Assembly (NCBI RefSeq): GCF_036373705.1
Contig: NW_027102750.1
Location: 33,661 to 97,660 of the forward strand
Direction of reading: 5' to 3'
DNA: 64,000 nt
Source: Amia ocellicauda
Taxonomy: Eukaryota; Chordata; Actinopteri; Amiiformes; Amiidae
Below are positions 46,301-58,065 of this stretch, piece by piece (the first letter of the stretch is position 1; each line of letters opens with the position of its first letter). Below the pieces are notes generated by a model. It saw nothing but the letters and a program-made list of their open reading frames with translations. It ran no database searches and was not told the DNA's origin. The translations under genes were made by a program, and so were the position numbers.

Positions 46301-48543
46301 TTCTCTCTCACCTGAACCAGTAACTCGCTGCCACAGTTCAACCAGTAGCTCTGTTGCCCGAACCGGAACCAGAAACCAACCAAGTCTTTGCCGGCAACAG
46401 AAGAGTTAAACTGGGAGAAGGAGATTGAGCCGTACGAAGAATTCTTTTAAAGGACTTTATTAAATAAAGAACTTTACAGACTGCGCATGCCCGCCTGTGC
46501 CCACCTGATCAGTGGAGTTTTACAGCTGGACAATTGAGTAAGTCGAATGTATATGAAAGTGTTCAGTCATTTAAATAGCTATTTGAGTCTTAAGAAACTT
46601 GACCCTTGGAACGAACAGGGCCCTGCTTTCCTCAAAGACTTTGTCTTCAAGTAACTACGGTGGAACCCTGCTTACAAAGAAGATTTTGTGCACAACCTTG
46701 GAGCCTTCAAACCAGTGGAAAATCTGTTTGGAAAAGACTCTAATTTCGCGAAACCCCAACTTCCAGCTGCATCGACTGAGTGGAAGTTCTTGGACAAAGC
46801 CGAACCGCACTGCCTTGTTCCAAACCACACGGACCATGTGCCGTGTGCTGTGATCTGAGCCCGAAGACAGAGAGGCCTCTCTGCGACGAAGTTCAGATAA
46901 GTTTAACAGTTTGGAGTTCATGATTCATGACATTTGAGAAATCAATTAGAAATGTTATTCTGTGATTCATAACTCTAGAATGTGTAATATCATTTAGTTT
47001 TCTTAAATATAAATGTGTGTTGCATTAAACTGTTTTGTTGATAATTTCAGAAATAAAATCTGTCAACCCCGAGAAATATCTTCTCATTCCTGTTTAACTG
47101 TTTAGTCTGAAATTGACACAAGTCAATAGACGTTAGATAATTGGTGTCCCTGCCTATCCATGATCATTGAATAATAATCAGTTAAGGGAAATTGTGGTAA
47201 CAAGTAACGATAGGATCTTTCTCGGCACCTAAACGTAAATGAGACTGATATATATATAACGAGAAGTTACCTGACATAAATACTAACCTGCGTAGTTATT
47301 TAATGTCTGACTAACAATACTAACGAGAGACTCACCTTCGTCTTACTAACCGGTATTGTAGTTAATGTGTTTATAACCTTTTTTGTTTAACGATTTGTGT
47401 GTTAGAGCATCAGACTTTTAATCTGAGGGTCCAGGGTTCGAGTCCCTGTTCGGGCGCCTTGTTGACCGAGGGCCATGATGGTGAAAAGCCTGGATGGCCT
47501 TCCAGGTGACAATGAAATATGCAGTTGCGTCTAGGCAAGGTGTCTAGTCCTCTTTGCTTCTTTCGGCAAATATCCAGCCTGGGCAAGTGTTGTCTTCCAG
47601 AGGCAAGTCAAGCCAGGAACTCTGAGAGATGTTTTTGCTGTTGACGACGTGTCACTTTAGAACAGCACAACATGCATCTCTACTTGACTTGGCACAATCT
47701 GTGAGGGTTGGGCCAACACAACGTGTCCACACATTTGCAGGCGTCTTGAAATACTTGGAATGACCTGTGGCCCCATGCCATGCAGAAGTCCACAGCTATG
47801 CGTGTCAGCATGCTCTGCTCTTCATCCCCAATGTGCCACTTGTAAGAACTGTGTAAAAAGCGACAGAGAACGTGATCAGCAAAGAAACACAATTCTCCTG
47901 AGAACGACAATCATCGTGCCGATCGTAATCTCAGTGCATACCTGGATGCCCAACAAGCCAAGCCAGTGGTTCCTAAGCGTTGTAATGCCACGGCACACTT
48001 TGCTGAGACCAAAAACCTTCGCGGCGCACCAACATGAAAAAAAAAAAAGGATTTACTAGGTATTGTCTCACCTGAATGGCAACAGGCTGCTAAAACTATT
48101 ATCACACGCACATTGCATGTTAAAGTATGTCAGTAAGGGAGTAATTAAAAGGGCAAATGTGTGAAGTGCAAGGAGTGGACCTTAGTGGTTAGGTAAAAAA
48201 GTACACAGACAAACTAAATAATCCCTTGATACAAATCATTTATTTAGTGCAGACAGACCAAGACCAGCCACAATAAACTATTCGCAGTAAATATAAATTC
48301 ACAGCAAAATAGGTTCAGTTCACAATATCCTATAACAAGCTGCACAAAGGCAGCGCTAGCAGTGGAAAGAACGAAGAACTGCAGGAGAAACGCCGGGGCT
48401 ATTTAGAGCCCGATTATTCAACACAGAGGGGGAAAACCAAGGCCAAATGAGACTTAGAGGAACAGGAGACATCCAACAACAGTATAAAGATAAAAAGGAA
48501 TTCACCACATGTCCCTTTAATCAATTGCCTTGCAGTTCCACTG
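45833..48543 (+). repeat. array unit 8 (short, deletion form)
   Basis: Same tRNA-removing deletion (LTR 45833-47404). A single-base loss near 46814 (GCCTTGTTCC instead of GCCTTTGTTCC) is private to it. Confidence 0.9.
47403..47456 (+). pseudogene. 5'-truncated tRNA-Lys remnant, unit 8
   Basis: The 54-base remnant is identical to those in units 3, 4 and 6. Confidence 0.92.
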
Positions 48544-48976
48544 TGTAGCGTTATGTTGGGTTTATTTTGATAAGAGCATTCGGGCTCTGAGCTGAAGCAC
48601 TGATCTAAAGAAGACCTCTCCACCCCCAAAGTTATCAGATTTCCTTTGCTCATCAGCTTGGAACTGGTTTGCATCAAAGTGACAGTTTTGGGGAGGATGG
48701 CACCGAGAAGAGGCCAAATAGGTTGAATCCTGCTATGAGATGTCTGGAGAAAGGGGCCTGTAGGTGATAAAAACTCTTTGAAGTGGACGAGAGCCGAAAT
48801 CCCGACATAGAGCTACGAACCCGGGCCAACCGGCATTTCCAAAAGATGGCATGGATTGACATCAGTCATAAATCAAGCCCCCCTCCATTAGGACACTGGG
48901 GGCTGAAACCGAAATCCAATCTCAAGAACTCAAGAACCAATCACCTATTGATCTGACAGACTATAAGGAACAGTGC

Positions 48977-49090
<114 letters not shown>

Positions 49091-50776
49091 ACCTGAACCA
49101 GTAACTCGCTGCCACAGCTCAACCTGTAGCTCTGTTGCCCGAACCGGAACCAGAAACCAACCAAGTCTTTGCCAGCAACAGAAGAGTTAAACTGGGAGAA
49201 GGAGATTGAGCCGTACGAAGAATTCTATTAAAGGACTATATTAAAGAAAGAACTTTACAGACTGCGCATGCCCGCCTGTGCCCACCTGATCAGTGGAGTT
49301 TTACAGCTGGACAATTGAGTAAGTCGAATGTATATGAAAGTGTTCAGTCATTTAAATAGCTATTTGAGTCTTAAGAAACTTGACCCTTGGAACGAACAGG
49401 GCTCTGCTTTCCTCAAAGACTTTGTCTTCAAGTAACTACGGTGGAACCCTGCTTACAAAGAAGATTTTGTGCACAACCTTGGAGCCTTCAAACCAGTGGA
49501 AAATCTGTTTGGAAAAGACTCTAATTTCGCGAAACCCCAATTTCCAGGTGCATCGACTGAGTGGAAGTTCTTGGACAAAGCCGAACCGCACTGCCTTTGT
49601 TCCAAACCACACGGACCATGTGCCGTGTGCTGTGATCTGAGCCCGAAGACAGAGAGGCCTCTCTGCGACGAAGTTCAGATAAGTTTAACAGTTTGGAGTT
49701 CATGATTCATGACATTTGAGAAATCAATTAGAAATGTTATTCTGTGATTCAAAACTCTAGAATGTGTAATATCATTTCGTTTTCTTAAATATAAATGTGT
49801 GTTGCATTAAACTGTTTTGTTGATAATTTTAGAAATAAAATCTGTCAACCCCGAGAAATATCTTCTCATTCCTGTTTAACTGTTTAGTCTGAAATTGACA
49901 CAAGTCAATAGACGTTAGATTATTGGTGGCCCTGCCTATCCTTGATCATTGAATAATAATCAGTTAAGGGAAATTGTGGTAACAAGTAACGATAGGATCT
50001 TTCTCGGCACCTAAACGTAAATGAGACAGATATATATATAACGAGAAGTTACCTGACATAAATACTAACCTGCGTAGTTATTTAATGTCTGACTAACAAT
50101 ACTAACGAGAGACTCACCTTCGTCTTACTAACCGGTATTGTAGTTAATGTGTTTATAACCTTTTTTGTTTAACGATTTGTGTGTAATCATATGCGATCCC
50201 ATGGTCTTTGATTTGGTCACGGAAGTGATTTGTCTTTGATTTGTTGATCTAGAGTTGAATTTTGATTAGCTTTTCCCTTTTGTATAATTAGTGTAGTGCT
50301 ACATTTAGTCTTTGTTTTTGAATAAATTTAACAATTTATATCTTTGGAATTGGTGTCTGTGTCCAATTATTACAGAAATTGAGTTCTACAAGATTCCAGG
50401 ATTCGTGATAAGGTGATACTATAAATTCACTTCTTAAATTGAAATTTTTAAGTGTACCTTACGATACAACTGATAGCACTGCAACTCAGTGTAGGTGTGC
50501 GTTCAGTCCGGCAAACACAACATTTCAGTTATGAAACGCTTTCTACAGGTGATGTATAAATGTAATATTTTCACACATTTGAATAAGTTTGATTTGATAC
50601 AAGATTTATGAAGTTGACCAAACAAAATGACATAATATTTTTCAGGGGATAAAAATCTCACGACACAATTGGGTAGTCCTCACGGCACACGGGTTGAAAA
50701 CCACTGAGCCAAGCCACGGTGCTTCTTGGCTTTGCACGGCCACTGAGACTGCCAGGGGAAGACGGTGAGAAGCTTC

Positions 50777-50865
50777 CCTTTGATAGCTCAGCTGGTGGAG
50801 CGGAGGACTGGAGGTTTCAGGCTGCGGGCATCCTTAGGTCGCTGGTTCAATTCCGGCTCGAAGGA
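50777..50865 (+). tRNA. tRNA-Tyr-derived gene with GGA anticodon, unit 9
   Basis: The body is tRNA-Tyr with intron, but the anticodon loop reads GGACTGGAGG instead of GGACTGTAGG, changing GTA to GGA, which would read Ser codons UCC and UCU. Other changes: acceptor position 5 C to T (a G-U pair), D-loop GGTAGAGC to GGTGGAGC, and one intron base. It lacks the long variable arm recognised by Ser-tRNA synthetase, so it would not be expected to carry serine. It is most likely a decaying copy, although all stems can still form. Confidence 0.85.
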
Positions 50866-51100
50866 AGGCGTGATTATGGTTTGACATCGGTTTTGGACGA
50901 GCTCCCAAATGTCAAGCCATTGGAATTGCATGAGGACAAGGAGAAAACACCGGAAATTTGGATTTGCTGTGGAGAACTCGCATTGCCCAAACATCTCATA
51001 TGCATGTGACCCTTTTCACCCTGAGCCCAGTTTTCTAAACCGGCCAGAAAGCGGTCTGGAACAATCATGAAGCCAACACATTGTGAAGCACTTCACTGAA

Positions 51101-51173
51101 GCTCGGGTAGCTCAGCCAGGAGGGCATCAGACTTTTAATCTGAGGGTCCAGGGTTTGAGTCCCTGTTCGGGCG
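51101..51173 (+). tRNA. tRNA-Lys(TTT) variant, probably decaying, unit 9
   Basis: Changes: acceptor position 3 C to T, D arm CGGTAGAGC to CAGGAGGGC, and T loop GGTTCGAGT to GGTTTGAGT. The last alters the conserved C of the B box and T loop that contacts the D loop. The anticodon TTT is intact. Transcription and folding are probably impaired. Confidence 0.8.
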
Positions 51174-52679
51174 CCTTGTTGACTGAGGGCCATGATGGTG
51201 AAAAGCCTGGATGGCCTTCCAGGTGACAATGAAATATGCAGTTGCGTCTAGGCAAGGTGTCTAGTCCTCTTTGCTTCTTTCGGCAAATATCCAGCCTGGG
51301 CAAGTCAAGCCAGGAACTCTGAGAGATGTTTTTGCCGTTGACGACGTGTCACTTTAGAACAGCACAACATGCATCTCTACTTGACTTGGCACAATCTGTG
51401 AGGGTTGGGCCAACACAACGTGTCCACACATTTGCAGGCGTCTTGAAATACTTGGAATGACCTGTGGCCCCATGCCATGCAGAAGTCCACAGCTATGCGT
51501 GTCAGCATGCTCTGCTCCTCATCCCCAATGTGCCACTTGTAAGAACTGTGTAAAAAGCGACAGAGAACGTGATCAGCAAAGAAACACAATTCTCCTGAGA
51601 ACGACAATCATCGTGCCGATCGTAATCTCAGTGCATACCTGGATGCCCAACAAGCCAAGCCAGTGGTTCCCAAGCGTTGTAATGCCACGGCACACTTTGC
51701 TGAGACCAAAAACCTTCGCGGCGCACCAACATGAAAAAAAAAAAAAAGGATTTACTAGGTATTGTCTCACCTGAATGGCAACAGGCTGCTAAAACTATTA
51801 TCACACGCACATTGCATGTTAAAGTATGTCAGTAAGGGAGTAATTAAAAGGGCAAATGTGTGAAGTGCAAGGAGTGGCCCTTAGTGGTTAAGTAAAAAAG
51901 TACACAGACAAACTAAATAATCCCTTGATACAAATCATTTATTTAGTGCAGACAGACCAAGACCAGCCACAATAAACTATTCGCAGTAAATATAAATTCA
52001 CAGCAAAATAGGTTCAGTTCACAATATCCTATAACAAGCTGCACAAAGGCAGCGCTAGCAGTGGAAAGAACGAAGAACTGCAGGAGAAACGCCGGGGCTA
52101 TTTAGAGCCCGATTATTCAACACAGAGGGGGAAAACCAAGGCCAAATGAGACTTAGAGGAACAGGAGACATCCAACAACAGTATAAAGATAAAAAGGAAT
52201 TCACCACATGTCCCTTTAATCAATTGCCTTGCAGTTCCACTGTGTAGCGTTATGTTGGGTGTATTTTGATAAGAGCATTCGGGCTCTGAGCTGAAGCACT
52301 GATCTAAAGAAGACCTCTCCACCCCCAAAGTTATCAGATTTCCTTTGCTCATCAGCTTGGAACTGGTTTGCATCAAAGTGACAGTTTTGGGGAGGATGGC
52401 ACCGAGAAGAGGCCAAATAGGTTGAATCCTGCTATGAGATGTCTGGAGAAAGGGGCCTGTAGGTGATAAAAACTCTTTGAAGTGGACGAGAGCCAAAATC
52501 CCGACATAGAGCTACGAACCCGGGACAACCGGCATGTCCAAAAGATGGCATGGATTGACATCAGTCATAAATCAAGCCCCCCTCCATTAGGACACTGGGG
52601 GCTGAAACCGAAATCCAATCTCAAGAACTCAAGAACCAATCACCTATTGATCTGACAGACTATAAGGAACAGTGCACAG

Positions 52680-52711
<32 letters not shown>

Positions 52712-54397
52712 ACCTGAACCAGTAACTCATTGCCACAGCTCAACCTGTAGCTCTGTTGCCCGAACCGGAACCAGAAACCAACCAAGTCTTTGCCGGCAAC
52801 AGAAGAGTTAAACTGGGAGAAGGAGATTGAGCCGTACGAAGAATTCTATTAAAGGACTTTATTAAATAAAGAACTTTACAGACTGCGCATGCCCGCCTGT
52901 GCCCACCTGATCAGTGGAGTTTTACAGCTGGACAATTGAGTAAGTCGAATGTATATGAAAGTGTTCAGTCATTTAAATAGCTATTTGAGTCTTAAGAAAC
53001 TTGACCCTTGGAACGAACAGGGCCCTGCTTTCCTCAAAGACTTTGTCTTCAAGTAACTACGGTGGAACCCTGCTTACAAAGAAGATTTTGTGCACAACCT
53101 TGGAGCCTTCAAACCAGTGGAAAATCTGTTTGGAAAAGACTCTAATTTCGCGAAACCCCAATTTCCAGGTGCATCGACTGAGTGGAAGTTCTCGGACAAA
53201 GCCGAACCGCACTGCCTTTGTTCCAAACCACACGGACCATGTGCCGTGTGCTGTGATCTGAGCCCGAAGACAGAGAGGCCTCTCTGCGACGAAGTTCAGA
53301 TAAGTTTAACAGTTTGGAGTTCATGATTCATGACATTTGAGAAATCAATTAGAAATGTTATTCTGTGATTCAAAACTCTAGAATGTGTAATATCATTTAG
53401 TTTTCTTAAATATAAATGTGTGTTGCATTAAACTGTTTTGTTGATAATTTTAGAAATAAAATCTGTCAACCCCGAGAAATATCTTCTCATTACTGTTTAA
53501 CTGTTTAGTCTGAAATTGACACAAGTCAATAGACGTTAGATTATTGGTGGCCCTGCCTATCCTTGATCATTGAATAATAATCAGTTAAGGGAAATTGTGG
53601 TAACAAGTAATGATAGGATCTTTCTCGGCACCTAAACGTAAATGAGACTGATATATATATAACGAGAAGTTACCTGACATAAATACTAACCTGCGTAGTT
53701 ATTTAATGTCTGACTAACAATACTAACGAGAGACTCACCTTCGTCTTACTAACCGGTATTGTAGTTAATGTGTTTATAACCTTTTTTGTTTAACGATTTG
53801 TGTGTTATCATATGCGATCCCATGGTCTTTGATTTGGTCACGGAAGTGATTTGTCTTTGATTTGTTGATCTAGAGTTGAATTTTAATTAGCTTTTCCCTT
53901 TTGTATAATTAGTGTAGTGCTACATTTAGTCTTTGGTTTTGAATAAATTTAACAATTTATATCTTTGGAATTGGTGTCTGTGTCCAATTATTACAGAAAT
54001 TGAGTTCTACAAGATTCCAGGATTCGTGATAAGGTGATACTATAAATTCACTTCTTAAATTGAAATTTATAAGTGTACCTTACGATACAACTGATAGCAC
54101 TGCAACTCAGTGTAGGTGTGCGTTCAGTCCGGCAAACACAACATTTCAGTTATGAAACGCTTTCTACAGGTGATGTATAAATGTAATATTTTCACACATT
54201 TGAATAAGTTTGATTTGATACAAGATTTATGAAGTTGACCAAACAAAATGACATAATATTTTTCAGGGGATAAAAATCTCACGACACAATTGGGTAGTCC
54301 TCACGGCACACGGGTTGAAAACCACTGAGCCAAGCCACGGTGCTTCTTGGCTTTGCACGGCCACTGAGACTGCCAGGGGAAGACGGTGAGAAGCTTC

Positions 54398-54486
54398 CCT
54401 TCGATAGCTCAGTTGGTATAGCGGAGGACTGTAGGTTTCAGGCAGCGGGCATCCTTAGGTCGCTGGTTCAATTCCGGCTCGAAGGA
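54398..54486 (+). tRNA. tRNA-Tyr(GTA) with intron, unit 10, D-stem change
   Basis: One exon change, GGTAGAGC to GGTATAGC, disrupts a D-stem pair (G to T). Anticodon, intron and T arm are as in unit 1. Possibly weakened. Confidence 0.9.
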
Positions 54487-54705
54487 AGGCGTGATTATGG
54501 TTTGACATCTGTTTTGGACGAGCTCCCAAATGTCAAGCCATTGGAATTGCATGAGGACAAGGAGAAAACACCGGAAATTTGGATTTGCTGTGGAGAACTC
54601 GCATTGCCCAAACATCTCATATGCATGTGACCCTTTTCACCCTGAGCCCAGTTTTCTAAACCGGCCAGAAAGCGGTCTGGAACAATCATGAAGCACTTCA
54701 CTGAA

Positions 54706-54778
54706 GCCCGGGTAGCTCAGCCGGTAGAGCATCAGACTTTTAATCTGAGGGTCCAGGGTTCGAGTCTCTGTTCGGGCG
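54706..54778 (+). tRNA. tRNA-Lys(TTT), unit 10
   Basis: One change in the T stem (GAGTCTCTG instead of GAGTCCCTG), giving a G-U pair. Just upstream, a 16-bp stretch present in the other long units (CAACACATTGTGAAGC) is missing, so the 5' flank differs. Confidence 0.92.
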
Positions 54779-56006
54779 CCTTGTTGACCGAGGGCCATGA
54801 TGGTGAAAAGCCTGGATGGCCTTACAGGTGACAATGAAATATGCAGTTGCGTCTAGGCAAGGTGTCTAGTCCTCTTTGCTTCTTTCGGCAAATATCCAGC
54901 CTGGGCAAGTGTTGTCTTCCAGAGGCAAGTCAAGCCAGGAACTCTGAGAGGTGTTTTTGCCGTTGACGACGTGTCACTTTAGAACAGCACAACATGCATC
55001 TCTACTTGACTTGGCACAATCTGTGAGGGTTGGGCCAACACAACGTGTCCACACATTTGCAGTCGTCTTGAAATACTTGGAATGACCTGTGGCCCCATGC
55101 CATGCAGAAGTCCACAGCTATGCGTGTCAGCATGCTCTGCTCCTCATCCCCAATGTGCCACTTGTAAGAACTGTGTAAAAAGCGACAGAGAACGTGATCA
55201 GCAAAGAAACACAATTCTCCTGAGAACGACAATCATCGTGCCGATCGTAATCTCAGTGCATACCTGGATGCCCAACAAGCCAAGCCAGTGGTTCCCAAGC
55301 GTTGTAATGCCACGGCACACTTTGCTGAGACCAAAAACCTTCGCGGCGCACCAACATGAAAAAATAAATAAAAGGATTTACTAGTTATTGTCTCACCTGA
55401 ATGGCAACAGGCTGCTAAAACTATTATCACACGCACATTGCATGTTAATGTATGTCAGTAAGGGAGTAATTAAAAGGGCAAATGTGTGAAGTGCAAGGAG
55501 TGGCCTTTAGTGGTTAGGTAAAAAAGTACACAGACAAACTAAATAATCCCTTGATACAAATCATTTATTTAGTGCAGACAGACCAAGACCAGCCACAATA
55601 AACTATTCGCAGTAAATATAAATTCACAGCAAAATAGGTTCAGTTCAAAATATCCTATAACAAGCTGTATGTAACGAAGTGGTTAAACGTTACAAAGGGC
55701 ATTACAATTGTTGAAAAACAATAGCACACGGATCAAACATGCTATCCCCGCCATTTTATTCGATTTGATTAGACGTTTCGCGACCGAAATGTTTTGTGTG
55801 CGGACTGAACGCACACCTGAGCCGAGCACGATCACAATACATATTCACAATTAATCTAAGCAGTATCATATTGTAACCGTTTCGGTCTGTTATCAACCCT
55901 TCCGGATCCAAAACCAGGAGTCAGACACCCTTTTCGGTGGACACGCTGTTGACTTCTCACAAGCACCATCCGCCTTCACAGAGGCAGCGCTAGCAGTGGA
56001 AAGAAC

Positions 56007-56203
56007 AAAAACGGAGGGAAAATTCGCTTGCGCCGAACGGGGTCGAGAGATCCGCTGTGACGCAGGAGTGCGAGAGGACTCGACACCACCGAGCACGGGC
56101 GCGAGAGGGAGAGATACCCACGGTGTGAGAAACCGCCCGCGACGCAAGCACCAGATGCCCGCAAGGACAATGGGAACCGGCGCGCTACCGAGAAACTGAC
56201 CAA
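56007..56203. other. GC-rich flank between array and U6-like gene
   Basis: CG-rich sequence without a recognisable gene, lying directly downstream of the U6-like gene on the minus strand. Confidence 0.3.
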
Positions 56204-56307
56204 GATATGGAACGCTTCACGAATTTGCGTGTCATCCTTGCACAGGGGCCATGCAAATCTTCTCTGTATCGTTCCAGTTTTATTATACGTATTGCCGTCG
56301 CGAACAC
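56204..56307 (-). ncRNA. U6 snRNA-like gene, variant or pseudogene
   Basis: U6 is the catalytic snRNA of the major spliceosome. On the minus strand, the core GGAACGATACAGAGAAGAT (with ACAGAGA, which pairs with the 5' splice site) and GGATGACACGCAAATTCGTG and AAGCGTTCCATAT are essentially those of vertebrate U6. The catalytic AGC triad, normally GATTAGCATGG, reads GATTTGCATGG (A to T at 56255). The 5' hairpin reads GTGTTCGC...GCAATAC, altered from the usual GTGCTCGC...GCAGCAC but still paired through a matching C-G to T-A change and a G-U pair. No run of four T follows the 3' end, where Pol III should stop. Triad loss and the missing terminator suggest a pseudogene; the paired 5' hairpin and promoter-like upstream motifs keep a variant gene possible. 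Confidence 0.85.
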
Positions 56308-56332
56308 AAGGGCTGGGTTAGAGAGCACCCGC

Positions 56333-56339
56333 CTTTGTA
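56333..56339 (-). promoter_or_regulatory. possible TATA element of the U6-like gene
   Basis: TACAAAG on the minus strand lies at about -26 to -32 from the predicted U6 start, where a type 3 Pol III TATA box belongs. It is a weak match, and I could not find a convincing proximal sequence element near -50 to -65. Confidence 0.35.
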
Positions 56340-56515
56340 CCCAGGTGGGCCGGGGGAGCGAGGCGACTCGCTGTTTGGGGCCGGGAAGCCTGTCCCACTC
56401 CCTGCTCGTTGGCGGTGAGGCCGGGGGCCTTCCCTGGAGAGACTCTAGCGCCTCTCTTTCACCAAACGTCCGTACCACCATGGCAGACAGGGACACTTCA
56501 CCCCATCCCCATGCC

Positions 56516-56540
56516 GGGCAGAGGCATGCTGGGGGAATGT
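56516..56540 (-). promoter_or_regulatory. SPH/ZNF143 (Staf)-type site upstream of the U6-like gene
   Basis: The minus strand reads TTCCCCCAGCATGCCTCTGC, close to the ZNF143 consensus TTCCCAGCATGCCTYGCG. It lies about 210-230 bp upstream of the U6 start, the usual place of the distal element of snRNA-type promoters. A second partial match, ACTACAATCCCCGATACGCC, lies on the plus strand at about 56601-56620. Confidence 0.6.
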
Positions 56541-56697
56541 GCTAATCCGGTAATCAATCAACCGTAATCCCAAGTGTCATTGGAAAACGGAGCAGAAATC
56601 CACTACAATCCCCGATACGCCGAAGTAGTGGGCAGAGATGCTTCCCCCCTGCCAGCCGCCAGGCGGAGCGGCCGGGGCTGCGCTGGTGAGGTGAGGT

Positions 56698-56722
56698 GTA
56701 TCGTATCGTATCGTATCGTATC
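56698..56722. repeat. (GTATC)5 short tandem repeat
   Basis: Five consecutive GTATC pentamers. Confidence 0.95.
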
Positions 56723-56885
56723 TTGATGTTCCCTTACAGCCCCCCTCCCCTGAGCCATTAACGATGACTCCATACCTGGTCTGCAATGATTAGCTCACAA
56801 TGTGGGCTGCAGGACGTGCGTGACCTGTAGATTTCTCCACTGCACCTGTGTAACGTCTTGAACACGTCATTGGTACTAAGCCTTG
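56723..56885. other. spacer between U6-like region and 5S array
   Basis: No feature recognised. Confidence 0.3.
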
Positions 56886-56929
56886 GTGGGTAATTTGATT
56901 CTGAATTGCACCATTATAAAAATCTCTTG

Positions 56930-56978
56930 TGCCTTGGCAAGTCGCACAGGAAGAGGGCGTCTGCTAAGAAAGAAGTAG
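56930..56978 (+). mobile_element. degenerate L2 LINE 3' tail
   Basis: GGCAAGTCGCACAGGAAGAG followed by GGCGTCTGCTAAGAAAG is a mutated form of the L2 tail seen near 3.5 kb. It directly precedes the truncated first 5S copy. Confidence 0.55.
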
Positions 56979-56998
56979 TGAGAAATGACAATCGGTCG

Positions 56999-57063
56999 CC
57001 TGCCCCGTTTAGCTTCCGAGATCTGACGAGATCGGGCGCGTTCAGGATGGTGTGGCCAAAAGC
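56999..57063 (-). rRNA. 5S rRNA, 3'-truncated edge copy
   Basis: Only the first 65 or so bases of the gene remain (minus strand, from the mutated 5' end near 57063 to GGGGCAGG). The rest, including the main part of the internal control region, is replaced by unrelated sequence. It marks the left edge of the 5S array. Confidence 0.85.
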
Positions 57064-57282
57064 AGAGAGGCCTGGCTGCATGATGTCGCTTAAAGGCTGG
57101 TGGGTATTGACGGAACTTCCAGCAAAAAAAAAAAAAAAAAAAAAAAAAATGGAGGGAACAATATCAGTGCAGCAAAGGGTGTTGTAAGTAGCGGGGTACG
57201 TGTAAAATTCTTCAATTATATCTCCTCCAGACAGAAAGAGAGTATTAAGAGCTACGATGAAGTTACCCAAGTGACGTAAAAA

Positions 57283-57400
57283 GCTTGCAGCACCTGGTAT
57301 TTCCAGGAGGTCTCCCATCCAAGTACTGACCAGGCCCTGACCCGTTTAAGTTCCGAGATCTGACGAGACGGGGTGCGTCCAGGACGGTGTAGCCGCAAGC
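57283..57400 (-). rRNA. 5S rRNA copy 1
   Basis: 118 bp. Changes relative to the array consensus include GGGTCAGGGCC, an altered A-box region (CTTAAACGG) and CCCCGTCTCG; terminator T5 present. These changes in the internal promoter make it a likely weak or dead copy. Confidence 0.85.
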
Positions 57401-57610
57401 CGAGAGGCCTGGCTGCATGATGTCTCTTTAAGGCAGACGGGTGTTGACGGAACTTCCAGCAAATAAAAAAAGAAAAATGGAGGGAAAAATATCAGTTCAG
57501 CAAAGGGTGTTGAAAGTAGCCGGGTACGTGTACATTTCTTCAATTATATCTCCTCCAGACAGAAAGAGAGAATTAAGAGCTACAATGAAGTTACCCAGGA
57601 GACATAAAAA

Positions 57611-57728
57611 GCTTGCAGCACCTGGTATTTCCAGGAGGTCACCCATCCAAGTACTGACCAGGCCCTGCCCCGTTTAGCTTCCGAGATCTGACAAGATCGG
57701 TAGCGTTCAGGACGGTGAGGCCGCAAGC
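57611..57728 (-). rRNA. 5S rRNA copy 2
   Basis: 118 bp, close to the array consensus, with changes in the first third (GCTACCGATCTTGTC; CCTCACC near the 5' end) and GGGTGACC in place of GGGAGACC. Terminator T5. Confidence 0.88.
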
Positions 57729-57947
57729 CGAGACGCCTGGCTGCATGATGTCTCTTAAAGGCTGGCGGGTATTGACGGAACTTCCAGCAAAAAAAAAAAA
57801 AAAAAAAAGAAAAATGGATGGAAAAATATCAGTGCAGCAAAGGGTGTTGAAAGAAGCCGGGTACGTGTACAATTCTTCAATTATATCTCCTCCAGACAGA
57901 AAGAGAGAATCAAGAGCTACAATGAAGTTACCCAGGAGACGTAAAAA

Positions 57948-58065
57948 GCTTGCAGTACCTGGTATTTCCAGGAGGTCTCCCATGCAAGTACTGATCAGGC
58001 CCTGCCCCGTTTAGCTTCCGAGATCTGATGAGATCGGGCGTGTTCAGGACGGTGAGGCCGCAAGC
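57948..58065 (-). rRNA. 5S rRNA copy 3
   Basis: 118 bp, with ACTTGCATGGGAG (normally ACTTGGATGGGAG) in the C-box region and small changes near the 5' end. Terminator T5. Confidence 0.88.

Larger units (their letters stand above)
52243..56006 (+). repeat. array unit 10 (long, with 309-bp segment, terminal)
   Basis: LTR 52243-54089, both tRNAs, hAT left part from 55286 including the 309-bp segment at 55668-55976. Similarity to the other units stops at 56006 after GTGGAAAGAAC, which is the right edge of the array. Confidence 0.9.

Noticed and set aside
56185-56545. Open frames overlapping the U6-like gene on both strands
   Set aside because: The RNA similarity explains the conservation; the frames carry no protein motif.
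57120-57150. Long A run in the 5S spacer as a processed-pseudogene poly(A) tail
   Set aside because: A runs recur at the same spacer position in every 5S unit, so they belong to the repeat rather than to independent retrotransposition.
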